DNA of 64,000 bases from contig NZ_JAGGNW010000011.1 of NCBI RefSeq assembly GCF_018614875.1, forward strand, positions 620,001 through 684,000. The letters run 5' to 3'. A program made the translations under genes and the position numbers. Every line of letters begins with the position of its first letter. Within the stretch, counting starts at the first letter, position 1. This document shows, in pieces, positions 24,355 to 32,268 of the stretch. The notes under the pieces are model-generated. The model was given only the letters and a program-made list of their open reading frames with translations, had not been told where the DNA came from and did no database searches. The DNA comes from Variovorax paradoxus (lineage in GTDB: Bacteria; Pseudomonadota; Gammaproteobacteria; Burkholderiales; Burkholderiaceae_C).

Positions 24355-24645
24355 CTAGAAGTCGATCCGGATGTCGGCTTCCTTGACCGCCTTGCCGATC
24401 TTGGTCAAATCCTCGCGAATCAGCCTGCGAAACTGCTCCGGATTCGACTTCGTCGGAATGAACGAAAGCTCCGCGAACCTGGCCTTGAGCGCAGGTGCAT
24501 CGACTGCCTTGGAGATTTCCGCGTTGAGCCGTTGCGTCACCGCCGCGGGCATGTTCGCGGGACCCCACACCCCATACCAGGAAAGCAACTCGAAGCCGGG
24601 AATGCCGCTCTCCGCCACGGTCGGCACATCCGGCATGGATCTGAA
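24355..24645 (-). pseudogene. Truncated Bug/TctC receptor (C-terminal fragment)
   Basis: The frame encodes about 95 residues that match only the C-terminal lobe of Bug receptors: MPDVPTVAESGIPGFELLSWYG, then MPAAVTQRLNAEISKAV, ending IRIDF. The signal peptide and N-terminal two-thirds are absent, and upstream sequence in the frame has no family resemblance. It is a remnant left beside the IclR gene, most likely after deletion of the 5' part when the aldehyde dehydrogenase segment was joined. Confidence 0.75.
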
Positions 24646-24855
24646 GACCCACGGCGTATGCGCGATGGCAGGATCTGCTGTAGCGCCTCGCACAACCGCA
24701 GCCTGCATTGTGAAAGCCCCCCATTGCAGCACCGGCGAGAGCGGCGCGCGGCCTAGACTTTCGGACGCACCCCGGCGCATTGCCAAGCACCCATGGCCAC
24801 GCCTTTATGGATGGCAATGAGCAACCCTGACACCGTTTTCCAAAGGACTAACTCC

Positions 24856-26334
24856 GTGAACTCCTCCATCATCGAGCACCTCAGGAGCGCCGGCCGTCTG
24901 GACCGCGTGTTCGTCGACGGCGAATGGGTTGCGCCCCGGGGACTAGGTCGAGCCTCTGTCATCGACCCGTCAACCGAGGAACCCGTTGCCGAGATCGCGC
25001 TGGGAACTGCGCAAGACGTCGATGCGGCGGTGGCCGCGGCGCGGCGCGCCTACTCCGCCTGGTCCGTGAGTTCCGCCCAGAGCCGGGCCTTGTTTCTCGA
25101 TCGCGTCCACGCCCTGATCCTCGAGCGCGCAGAACTGTTCGCTCAGGCGATCTCGCTGGAGATGGGCGCTGCCATCGGCTTTGCTCGCAGCACGCAGGTG
25201 CCGTCTGCGGCACAGCACATCCGCGTGGCAAGCGACAACCTCGTGAGCTATGCGTTTCTCACCCATCGCGGGGACATGGCCATCATGCGCGAGGCCATCG
25301 GCGTGTGCGGCCTGATCACACCGTGGAACTGGCCGCTCTACCAGATCACCGCCAAGGTCGGCCCCGCCCTGGCAGCGGGATGTACGGTGGTTTTGAAGCC
25401 CAGCGAACTGTCGCCGCTGAGCGCCTTGCTCTTTGCAGAGGTGGTGCACGATGCCGGCATCCCGCCGGGTGTGTTCAACCTTGTGAACGGTGAAGGACCG
25501 GAGGTCGGCGCCGCATTGGCCGCGCATCCCGACGTGGACATGATCTCGATCACCGGTTCGACGAGGGCCGGCGTCCTGGTGGCCCAGGCGGCGGCCCCGA
25601 CAGTGAAGCGCGTGGCCCAGGAACTCGGCGGCAAATCGCCCAACCTCATCTTGCCGGATGCGGACCTGGCGCGTGCCGTACCGGCAGGCGTGGCGGCTGC
25701 CTTCCGCAACGTGGGCCAATCCTGCAGCGCGCCGACTCGCATGATCGTGCCCCGCGAGCGCCTCGAGGAGGTGGAACGGATCGCGCTCGAAGCGGCAGCC
25801 AGCATCGTCGTGGGCGATCCGCGCTCCGAGCAGACCACGCACGGTCCGGTGGCGAATCGCGCCCAGTTCAATCGGGTGCAGGAAATGATCGGCGTCGGAA
25901 TCGCCGAAGGCGCGCGGCTCATTTGCGGTGGCCTCGGACGGCCAGAGGCTTCAAGACGCGGCTTTTACTGCCGTCCGACCATCTTCACCGCAGTGCATCC
26001 TCGAATGCAGATCGCGCAGGAGGAGATCTTCGGGCCGGTGCTCGCGATCATTCCCTATGACAGCGTGGACGAGGCGGTGGAAATCGCCAACGACACCGTC
26101 TACGGCCTGGGCGCCCATGTGCAGGGGCGGGACCTCGGCGCGGCGCGCGCCGTTGCGGCGCGCATCCGCTCCGGTCAGGTGCACATCAACTATCCGGCCT
26201 GGAACCCCCATGCCCCGTTCGGTGGCTACAAGCGGTCAGGAAACGGCCGCGAATACGGAATAGAAGGTCTTGAGGAGTATCTGGAAACCAAAGCCATTCT
26301 TGGCTTCCAGGATGCCTCGACGGCGCCGGCGTGA
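24856..26334 (+). CDS. Aldehyde dehydrogenase, NAD(P)-dependent
   Basis: A 492-residue ALDH oxidising an aldehyde to its acid. Visible are the cofactor region PWNWPLYQITAKVGPALAAG, the general base Glu256 in QELGGKSPN, the nucleophile Cys290 in GQSCSAPTR, and EEIFGPVLAI near the C-terminus. The GTG at 24856 is preceded by AAAGGA; upstream in-frame ATGs lack a ribosome site. It heads a same-strand group with the bicupin (58 bases later) and the FAD oxidoreductase, which suggests a path from an amine or amino compound through an aldehyde. Confidence 0.9.
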   Translation: MNSSIIEHLRSAGRLDRVFVDGEWVAPRGLGRASVIDPSTEEPVAEIALGTAQDVDAAVAAARRAYSAWSVSSAQSRALFLDRVHALILERAELFAQAISLEMGAAIGFARSTQVPSAAQHIRVASDNLVSYAFLTHRGDMAIMREAIGVCGLITPWNWPLYQITAKVGPALAAGCTVVLKPSELSPLSALLFAEVVHDAGIPPGVFNLVNGEGPEVGAALAAHPDVDMISITGSTRAGVLVAQAAAPTVKRVAQELGGKSPNLILPDADLARAVPAGVAAAFRNVGQSCSAPTRMIVPRERLEEVERIALEAAASIVVGDPRSEQTTHGPVANRAQFNRVQEMIGVGIAEGARLICGGLGRPEASRRGFYCRPTIFTAVHPRMQIAQEEIFGPVLAIIPYDSVDEAVEIANDTVYGLGAHVQGRDLGAARAVAARIRSGQVHINYPAWNPHAPFGGYKRSGNGREYGIEGLEEYLETKAILGFQDASTAPA

Positions 26335-26392
26335 AGTACCACCGCCGCTCAAGTTTTCAGTGAAATCATCGCGCAACGCGAGAGGAGCAATC

Positions 26393-27112
26393 ATGACCGT
26401 GGCCGTAGTGCTGCATCGCGCCGACGGCGCACCCGTTTCCACCACTTTCCGCAGGGCGGCGTTCGGCAAGGACGACCCCTTCGCGCGCCATCGCGAAATC
26501 GCCTGGGAAGGGCCGGACGCAATGGCCGCAGGCCGTATCAGCTTCATCGGCGAGCTCGAAGTCGCGGGCTATCCGCACATCGAGACCCTGGTCGTGGTCG
26601 AGGGCGAACTCACGCTGACAGTGCCCGGCGCGGCCCCGCTGGTGGTCGGTTCCCAGGCCGGTGCCGTCATCGGGTGCGGCACGGCGCTTCGCATCGAGGC
26701 CCGCTCCCGCGTGCGCTTCGTGTTCTGCACGGCCGCTTGCGAGCGACCGACGAAGCGCGGCCTTTTCGCGCTGCATGCCGACGCCGACTTCAAGCCCTCC
26801 AGCACGCTGCCGGCCGACGTGCTGCTCGGCCCCTCGCCCGAATGCCGCAGCGACAACGTCTTCATCGACGATGGCGCGCAGTACAGCGCGGGCACGTGGG
26901 ACTCGACGCCCTACCACCGCGTGGTGCGTCCGCACCGCGTGAACGAGTTCATGCATCTCGTGGCCGGCAGCGTACGCTTCGCAGCTCCCGATGGCAGCGT
27001 GCTGTCGGTGGACACCGGAGATGCGCTGTTCGTGCCCCAGGGCGCACCGATCGGATGGGAAAGCAGCGATCGCGTCGCGAAGTTCTACGTGGTTCAAAGC
27101 GTGCCGGCTTGA
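26393..27112 (+). CDS. Bicupin (DUF861-like) protein
   Basis: A 239-residue protein with two cupin halves. The first, about residues 45-115, contains the ETLVVVEGELTLTVPG strand pair, and the second, about 165-239, contains VNEFMHLVAGSVRFAAPDGS and GDALFVPQGAPIGWES. This matches the cupin_3 type often found next to amino acid or ureide catabolic oxidoreductases. The metal-ligand histidines usual in dioxygenase cupins are mostly missing, so a binding or regulatory role is as likely as catalysis. The ATG has GAGAGGAG upstream. It lies between the aldehyde dehydrogenase and the FAD oxidoreductase in an apparent operon. Confidence 0.75.
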   Translation: MTVAVVLHRADGAPVSTTFRRAAFGKDDPFARHREIAWEGPDAMAAGRISFIGELEVAGYPHIETLVVVEGELTLTVPGAAPLVVGSQAGAVIGCGTALRIEARSRVRFVFCTAACERPTKRGLFALHADADFKPSSTLPADVLLGPSPECRSDNVFIDDGAQYSAGTWDSTPYHRVVRPHRVNEFMHLVAGSVRFAAPDGSVLSVDTGDALFVPQGAPIGWESSDRVAKFYVVQSVPA

Positions 27113-27132
27113 ATCGACGCGCGAGATTCATC

Positions 27133-28461
27133 ATGTCCCCTCCGCTTTACCCTATCAACACCTCGCCCACGCCGCCGGCCTCCGCTGACGTCGTCGTGAT
27201 CGGCGGCGGCATCATCGGCGTCTTCACCGCCTACTACCTGGCCAAGCGCGGTATGTCGGTCGCCCTGGTCGAAAAGGGAAGGATCGGCGCCGAGCAGTCG
27301 AGCCGCAACTGGGGCTGGTGCCGGCAGCAGAACCGGGACGCTCGCGAACTGCCGATGGCGAGCAAGAGCCTTGATCTCTGGGAACGGTTTGCCGCCGAAA
27401 GCGGGGAGGACACTGGCTTTCATCGCTGCGGGTTGTTGTATCTCAGCAATGACGAGGCCGAGTTGTCCCGCTGGACCAGTTGGCGCGATTTTGCGAAGAC
27501 CGCCGGCGTGACGACCCACATGCTGAACAGCCGGCAGGCGGCTCAGCGCGGGCAGGCGACCGGCCGCGCCTGGAAAGGCGGCGTCTTCTCGCCCAGCGAT
27601 GGCACTGCCGATCCTGCCAAGGCTGCGCCCGCGGTGGCAGCTGCGCTCATCAAGCTTGGCGGCAGCGTCCACCAGAATTGTGCAGCCCGCGGCATCGAGA
27701 CGGAAGGCGGACGGGTCAGCGGCGTCATCACCGAAGCCGGAGTCATCAAGACCAGGACGGCCGTGCTTGCCGGCGGGGCCTGGGCCTCCTCGTTCTGCCG
27801 CCAGCTCGGCATCCGTTTTCCCCAGGCTTCGATCCGGCAATCCATTCTGAGCGTGTCGCCTGTGGCGCATCGCTTGCCGGATGCCGTGGTGTTTACCGGT
27901 GGCGTGTCCGCCACGCGCCGCAGCGATGGACGCTACGCGCTGGCCATCAGCGGCCGCGCCCGCGTGGACGTGACGCCGCAGTTCATGCGCTTCGCCCCGC
28001 AATTCGTGCCCATGTTCGCCAAGCGCTGGCGCAACCTTCTTCCGGGGGGCCTGGAAGGCATTCGCGGCGGCCACGAAACACTGGCGCGGTGGCGGCTCGA
28101 TGCGCCGACGCCCATGGAGCGGGTGCGCATCCTCGATCCGAAGCCCTGTTTGTCCACGGTCAGGGAGACCCACCGCCGCGCCGTCGAACTGCTGCCCCAG
28201 CTGCGCGACGCCAAGATCACGCACGCCTGGGCCGGCTTCGTCGACAGCACGCCGGACGGGGTGCCCGGCATCGGCGAAGTGCCGTCCCTACCGGGCTTCA
28301 TCCTGGCTGCGGGCTTTTCCGGACACGGCTTTGGCATCGGCCCTGGCGCCGGTCACCTCATCGCGGACCTTGCCAGCGGTGCCGAACCGATCGTTGATCC
28401 CGCTCCGTACCGGCCCGAGCGGTTCAGCGGCTCGGCATGGGGCAAGGTCGCTGATTTCTAG
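27133..28461 (+). CDS. FAD-dependent oxidoreductase of the DAO family
   Basis: A 442-residue flavoenzyme of the D-amino-acid-oxidase/glycine-oxidase superfamily. The N-terminal dinucleotide motif is VVVIGGGIIGVFTAYYLAKRG, the flavin contact EQSSRNWGWCRQQ, and the C-terminal FAD segment GFSGHGFGIGPGAGHLIADL. It probably oxidises a secondary amine or amino acid, feeding an imino or keto product to the neighbouring aldehyde dehydrogenase. The ATG at 27133 lies 20 bases after the bicupin stop. The racemase fragment that follows suggests the cluster once also contained an amino-acid-type racemase. Confidence 0.85.
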   Translation: MSPPLYPINTSPTPPASADVVVIGGGIIGVFTAYYLAKRGMSVALVEKGRIGAEQSSRNWGWCRQQNRDARELPMASKSLDLWERFAAESGEDTGFHRCGLLYLSNDEAELSRWTSWRDFAKTAGVTTHMLNSRQAAQRGQATGRAWKGGVFSPSDGTADPAKAAPAVAAALIKLGGSVHQNCAARGIETEGGRVSGVITEAGVIKTRTAVLAGGAWASSFCRQLGIRFPQASIRQSILSVSPVAHRLPDAVVFTGGVSATRRSDGRYALAISGRARVDVTPQFMRFAPQFVPMFAKRWRNLLPGGLEGIRGGHETLARWRLDAPTPMERVRILDPKPCLSTVRETHRRAVELLPQLRDAKITHAWAGFVDSTPDGVPGIGEVPSLPGFILAAGFSGHGFGIGPGAGHLIADLASGAEPIVDPAPYRPERFSGSAWGKVADF

Positions 28462-28489
28462 GCCGCGCTTTTGCGACTGGCAAGGTCCT

Positions 28490-29008
28490 TCAAGCAGCAT
28501 CACGCGCCGCATCGTCGCACTCTCGCAAGTGGCGGCCGATGCGGGTGCCGAGCTGATCGTTTTCACGTGCTCGTCGACCTCGCCGGCCATCGATACTGCG
28601 CGCCAGACGGTGAGTGTGCCGATCCTCAAGATCGATGATCCCCTCTACGCCCGCGTGGCAAGCGCGCCGGGCCGCGTCGGTCTGATATGCACGGTGTCGT
28701 CGACGGTCGCACCGAGCCGGGCACTGCTGGCTGCGCATGCGCAGAGCGCCGGCCGGAATATCCCGGCGGAGAGCACCCTGTGCGCGGCGGCATTCGACGC
28801 CCTGGCCAGTGGCCGGCGTGACCTGCACGATCGCCTCGTGTGCGAGGCTGCGGCAGAGTTGGCGCCGCGCGTCGATCGCATCGTCCTGGCGCAAGCCTCG
28901 TTGGCGCACCTGGGCGAACCGCTGGCCGATCAACTGGGGCTGCCGGTGTTCGCGAGTCCGGAACTGCTGGTGCAGGAGGTGATCGCCCGGGTGCGGGATT
29001 CGACCTGA
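28490..29008 (+). pseudogene. 5'-truncated aspartate/glutamate/hydantoin racemase-family gene
   Basis: The frame downstream of the FAD oxidoreductase encodes about 170 residues typical of the Asp/Glu racemase superfamily: AADAGAELIVFTCSSTSPAIDTAR, VPILKIDDPLYA, GRVGLICTVSSTVAPSRALL and DRIVLAQASLAHL. The first 50 or so residues and a start codon with a ribosome site are missing; the frame is continuous with out-of-frame sequence of the previous gene. A 5' deletion is the simplest explanation, although internal initiation cannot be excluded. Confidence 0.65.
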
Positions 29009-29240
29009 TACTTGGGCATCGGGCCATTCGTGCCAACGGCACGTCGCCTTGAAGACAGCGAACGGCTGATCTACGGGTTTCCCCCGACCCACCCGCGTTG
29101 TGGCTGTCAGCCTACAAACCACCATCTGGACCCTGTTGTGCAACGGCGCGACGCAGCGAGAGATCGCACGCGTCTCGCTCGAGGCATGCGACTCGGCGCC
29201 GACTTTTGGCCGGGGTCCAGTTGACCAATACGAGCGGCAT
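29009..29240. other. Non-coding junction with a possible transposase remnant
   Basis: A short stretch near 29110-29165 encodes TIWTLLCNGATQREIAR, reminiscent of the helix-turn-helix at the start of IS21-family transposases, but no complete element or terminal repeat pair can be seen. It marks the left edge of the accessory region. Confidence 0.25.
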
Positions 29241-29540
29241 TCAGCGACGAGGTTTGTAGCTGTTTTCGCGCTGGTTTCTCAATGCCAGGACAAAGACGGT
29301 GTCGATGTCCGGAAGGTAACGATAGAGTGCGGTATAGGCGCGCGCACCGCGGCCCATGAGCAACTCACGCTTCCCGCCCTTTACCGGCCTGCCAATGGAT
29401 GGGCTGTGAGCCAAGATGTCGATAGCTTGAACGATCTCATCCAGCCTGGAGGCAACGTCGGCAACATCGAACTTCTCCATATGCTCGATGAAACGGCCGA
29501 AGTCCTCGAGCACCTCCGGGGCAAGCTCGATGCGAGTCAT
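29241..29540 (-). CDS. RelE/ParE-family toxin
   Basis: A 99-residue toxin-like protein with the ParE/RelE pattern: an N-terminal helical hairpin (LAPEVLEDFGRFIEHMEK), a central beta sheet (RELLMGRGARAYTALYRYLPDIDTVFVLALRNQRE) and a basic C-terminus. ParE toxins poison gyrase and RelE toxins cleave mRNA; sequence alone does not decide between them. It overlaps its antitoxin by 4 bp (ATGA), the normal antitoxin-first layout. Confidence 0.85.
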   Translation of the reverse strand: MTRIELAPEVLEDFGRFIEHMEKFDVADVASRLDEIVQAIDILAHSPSIGRPVKGGKRELLMGRGARAYTALYRYLPDIDTVFVLALRNQRENSYKPRR

Positions 29541-29833
29541 GCGCCGCGTGAGTTTCCGAGCTTCCTCGCGACCGGTCTCTTGGCAGCGCCCCCCCGGGCA
29601 CGAGCGACAAGGTACTCCTTGGCCTCACTCCAAGGAACCGTCTTGCCGGTGGCCAAGGCCTTGCCCCAGCGTTCGTCCGCGATGCGGTGAACCTCTGCCT
29701 CCATCTCCGCAAGTTCGACGGTGTCGGCAATGGCATCGACGATGAAGGCATGCGCTGTCTTACCAGCGCGGTCTGCCGCCGCAGCAAGCCGTTGCTTCAG
29801 GCTGTCTTCAATCCGAATGGTCGTTGTCGACAT
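29537..29833 (-). CDS. Ribbon-helix-helix antitoxin
   Basis: A 98-residue antitoxin. The first 45 residues (MSTTTIRIEDSLKQRLAAAADR, then GKTAHAFIVDAIADTVELAE) form a CopG/Arc-type DNA-binding fold; the rest is the toxin-binding tail. The start at 29833 has AAAGGAG upstream; a longer in-frame start would cross the palindrome at 29856-29877, which is the probable autoregulatory operator. It pairs with the ParE-like toxin immediately downstream. Confidence 0.85.
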   Translation of the reverse strand: MSTTTIRIEDSLKQRLAAAADRAGKTAHAFIVDAIADTVELAEMEAEVHRIADERWGKALATGKTVPWSEAKEYLVARARGGAAKRPVARKLGNSRGA

Positions 29834-29855
29834 GGATGCTCCTTTGGGAAAAGCA

Positions 29856-29877
29856 ATGTAGCACAGTTGTGCTACAT
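29856..29877. promoter_or_regulatory. 22-bp palindromic operator of the toxin-antitoxin operon
   Basis: Perfect 10-bp arms ATGTAGCACA and TGTGCTACAT around GT, located 23 bases upstream of the antitoxin start. Ribbon-helix-helix antitoxins usually bind such sites to repress their own operon. Confidence 0.75.
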
Positions 29878-30109
29878 CCTCTGGACTTCGGGACTTCATC
29901 AGGGACTTCAATTCAATTGTCTTTCCTCAGGCGGCGCTAAGCCGTGCTACGCCCGACCGGAGACCTTCTCGTGCGGCCGCTTTCAACTCGATTGTTGGAG
30001 AACCCGCCTTGGTAGCCAGCACGTCCAGTCGGCAGGTAAATCGCCATAACCACCTACTTCAGGCTCTCGCTTGCAAGCGACCTCGCGCTGCCTCACGCAA
30101 CGCCAAGGT
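29878..30109. other. Intergenic region of the island
   Basis: No gene supported. It contains a 14-bp palindrome TCGCTTGCAAGCGA at 30067-30080 of unknown role. It separates the leftward toxin-antitoxin operon from the rightward antitoxin-like gene. Confidence 0.35.
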
Positions 30110-30138
30110 GTGCACAACTTTACTCTCTATTGTATAAT
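30110..30138 (+). promoter_or_regulatory. Promoter of the Xre/MbcA/ParS-like gene
   Basis: A consensus -10 TATAAT lies at 30133-30138, with a -35-like TGCACA at 30111-30116 (16-bp spacing). Transcription would start inside the 9-bp repeat array that follows. Confidence 0.55.
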
Positions 30139-30207
30139 TTGCACAATTTGCACAATTTGCACAATTTGCACAATTTGCACAATTTGCCTACTTTGCCTAC
30201 TTTGCCT
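30136..30207 (+). repeat. Eight 9-bp tandem repeats in a 5' leader
   Basis: Five exact copies of AATTTGCAC, one AATTTGCCT and two ACTTTGCCT, without gaps, between the -10 element and the start codon at 30223. They could be iterated operator half sites, a slippage-prone leader or both. Confidence 0.9.
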
Positions 30208-30222
30208 AAAGAGAGAACTATC

Positions 30223-30843
30223 ATGAGCACCTTGAAGCAAGCGCATCCAGCCAAAGCCGCCTTGGCGAAGGCGATTGAGAGCAAGGTCGAGCGCATGGAC
30301 ATGGCCGGCCTCCTACGGCTCGCCGTCACATTAAACATTCCGGTACCGGCATCTGCCAAGGCCGTTCGCGGACGCGAGCAAAAGCCCGTGATGCGGCCGT
30401 CCAGGCCGACAGACAAGGTACTACAAGGTCACGGCATCGGTCCCGTTGTCTCGGCCGCGGAAGGTGGCCGGCTGCTCGATGCGATCACGGTCGATGATGA
30501 GGCCAGGGATTGGGTCGAGAGCGATCTCGTTGGCGCCGGTGAGTTGGCCAACCAACTCAACATCTCGCGCGGGACACTCGATAACTGGCGAAAGGCAAAC
30601 AAGATAATCGCCTTACGCAAGGGCCTTCGCAACTTCCTCTACCCGCTTCGGCAGTTCGATCGGCGCAAACCCGTCGAGGGTCTCGATCTCATCGCCCCAT
30701 TGTTCACGTCGCCCGAAGAGACGTGGGAATGGCTGGTTGCCCCTAATCGCATGACCGGCGGCAAGCCCCCGATTGACAAGCTCCGCGAGGGCAATGTCTC
30801 GCTGGTTAGGAGCGCGGCGGAAGGCGCGTTGGACTACGCGTGA
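30223..30843 (+). CDS. Xre/MbcA/ParS-like antitoxin-type DNA-binding protein
   Basis: A 206-residue protein. A helix-turn-helix-like segment lies at about residues 105-145 (ELANQLNISRGTLDNWRKANK), and the C-terminus (WEWLVAPNRMTGGKPPIDKLREGNVSLVRSAA in two parts) resembles the toxin-binding domain of Xre/MbcA/ParS antitoxins, which normally pair with a RES-domain ADP-ribosyl or NAD-degrading toxin. No RES toxin follows; the next frame starts with a 4-bp overlap but has no recognisable domain. The ATG at 30223 is chosen over frames running through the repeats. The gene may be an orphan antitoxin left after toxin loss. Confidence 0.6.
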   Translation: MSTLKQAHPAKAALAKAIESKVERMDMAGLLRLAVTLNIPVPASAKAVRGREQKPVMRPSRPTDKVLQGHGIGPVVSAAEGGRLLDAITVDDEARDWVESDLVGAGELANQLNISRGTLDNWRKANKIIALRKGLRNFLYPLRQFDRRKPVEGLDLIAPLFTSPEETWEWLVAPNRMTGGKPPIDKLREGNVSLVRSAAEGALDYA

Positions 30844-31037
30844 AGCTCGTCACCCCCAAGCTACGGGAGCGCGTCGTCGAGGCCCGTATGGCCGACTGGC
30901 CACGCATCTTGCCGAGCCGGTCGTCGGTCAGAAAGCCCTCGCTGCGCGCGCGTTGGGCAACAGCGGGCAAGTTGAACTGGCTGTCTGACGCTCGTCTATC
31001 CTGCCCTCATAGCCGCCTCGACACCTCACAGGCCAAG

Positions 31038-31059
31038 GACGTTCGGCATGCCGAACGTC
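31038..31059. repeat. Perfect 22-bp palindrome, copy 1
   Basis: GACGTTCGGCA followed by its reverse complement TGCCGAACGTC. A close second copy lies at 31092-31109. The pair sits between two convergent genes. Confidence 0.8.
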
Positions 31060-31091
31060 ACACCCGCCCTCAACACCGCACCACCCTCAGG

Positions 31092-31109
31092 CGTTCGGCG
31101 TGCCGAACG
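31092..31109. repeat. Palindrome copy 2
   Basis: CGTTCGGC-GT-GCCGAACG, the same core as the palindrome at 31038-31059 with a changed centre. It could be a regulator site, a terminator or a mobile-element scar. Confidence 0.7.
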
Positions 31110-31150
31110 TCGTGCCCCCGCCACTGATCAGCAGCCAGGGCACCTCGCCC

Positions 31151-31825
31151 TCAGTCGCGCAGCGTGAACACCACCGACAGGTAAGTGACGGGCTGCGTGC
31201 CGGTGGCCTCGATGCCGTGCAGCGCCGTCGCATCGAACAGCAGCGAGTCCCCCGCACCCAGATCGACCACCTTGCTGCCATAGCGGTAGCGCACCTGGCC
31301 ACTGAGAAGGTATACGAACTTCACGCCGGGGTGCTGGAAGGTCACGTACCGTTCAGCCTCGGGCTGCAGCGTGACCAGGTACGGCTCCACGAACAGATTG
31401 CCAGAGAGCTGATGACCCAGAAGCTCATACCGGTAGCCGGCCACCGCACCGATGCGGTCGACCTGGAGGCCCTGACCAGCGCGCACGTGGCAGAAGTCCG
31501 TGCGGCTGGGCTGGTCACTGAAGAAGCGCGAGATCGGCACGCCCAGGCCGCCTGCAATGCGGTCCAAGGTCTCCACCGAGGGCGAGACCAGCCCGCGCTC
31601 GATGCGCGAGAGCATGGAGCTGGAGATGCCCGAGGTCGATGCCAGCTTGGCCGCTGAGGTGCCGGCGGCCAGGCGAAGCGCACGCACCTGCAGCCCGATG
31701 CGCGCAGCAGGAAGGCTGCGAGGCCGAGGGACCTCAACCGGCGCCGTGCGAGCGCGCAGGATCGACGCCGGCAGCCGCAGTGGCCGGGCAGTGGGCAGCG
31801 GCGAGGCAAGTTGCTGGCGGTTCAT
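31151..31825 (-). CDS. XRE-family regulator with C-terminal cupin domain
   Basis: A 224-residue regulator. A variable N-terminal tail of about 40 residues precedes an HTH (GLQVRALRLAAGTSAAKLAS ... SSSMLSRIERGLVSPS). After a linker, a cupin domain (FQHPGVKFVYLLSGQVRYRYG, LGAGDSLLFDATALHGIEA) probably binds a small effector. Such proteins regulate amino acid, polyamine or aldehyde metabolism, often next to their target. Here the neighbour is a divergent stand-alone XRE gene, and no obvious target operon is adjacent. The ATG at 31825 starts the recognisable N-terminus. Confidence 0.85.
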   Translation of the reverse strand: MNRQQLASPLPTARPLRLPASILRARTAPVEVPRPRSLPAARIGLQVRALRLAAGTSAAKLASTSGISSSMLSRIERGLVSPSVETLDRIAGGLGVPISRFFSDQPSRTDFCHVRAGQGLQVDRIGAVAGYRYELLGHQLSGNLFVEPYLVTLQPEAERYVTFQHPGVKFVYLLSGQVRYRYGSKVVDLGAGDSLLFDATALHGIEATGTQPVTYLSVVFTLRD

Positions 31826-31888
31826 GCTCCAGATTATGTGTCGTTTAAGACGTTTCCTCCATAAGCACATTCAGAGAGCCTGTGAGTC

Positions 31889-32248
31889 ATGGCAGCAGGC
31901 AACCGCATCAAGCAGCACTCCGGCAGCGCGCCGCGCGCGCTGCCCAATGCCGTCACCCTGGCACTCGGTGTGAACCTGCGTCACCTGCGCGAGCAAGCCG
32001 GCCTCACACAGCTACAACTGGCCTTCGATGCGGAGGTGGAGCGCTCGCGTATCTCCAAGATTGAGCGCGGGCACATCAACCCCTCGCTGCTGACTTTGGC
32101 CACGCTGTGCCACTGTCTTAAGGTCACGCTGCCCCAACTGTTCGAGGGCATAAATGAGACGCTGCCGCCTTCGTGGATGGGCGGTACGCTGCGGCGTTCC
32201 AACCAGGCGGTCCTGGGCGAGCCGCCCAGCAAGACGCGGCGGCAGTAG
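31889..32248 (+). CDS. Small XRE-family transcriptional regulator
   Basis: A 119-residue protein with a single helix-turn-helix at about residues 25-82 (LGVNLRHLREQAGLTQLQLA, then ERSRISKIERGHINPSLLTLATL). The short basic tail has no further domain. It is divergent from the XRE-cupin gene with 63 bases between starts, so the two may cross-regulate. Typical of accessory or phage-derived regions. Confidence 0.8.
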   Translation: MAAGNRIKQHSGSAPRALPNAVTLALGVNLRHLREQAGLTQLQLAFDAEVERSRISKIERGHINPSLLTLATLCHCLKVTLPQLFEGINETLPPSWMGGTLRRSNQAVLGEPPSKTRRQ

Positions 32249-32268
32249 TCCACGGAGAAGGACGCGTC

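Larger units (their letters stand above)
30840..31127 (+). other. Possible remnant reading frame after the antitoxin-like gene
   Basis: A GTG overlaps the preceding stop by 4 bp (GTGA), the spacing typical of a downstream toxin gene, and the first 24 residues (KLVTPKLRERVVEARMADWPRI) look protein-like. After that the translation is Arg/Ser-rich and out of character and runs across a 22-bp palindrome. I read it as a truncated partner gene; no family is recognised. Confidence 0.25.

Noticed and set aside
24281..24817. 178-codon minus-strand frame as an intact gene
   Set aside because: Another frame carries the Bug-receptor similarity; this one is a shadow overlapping the IclR 3' end.
30136..30207. 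CRISPR array
   Set aside because: Units are 9 bp with no spacers, so this is a simple tandem repeat.
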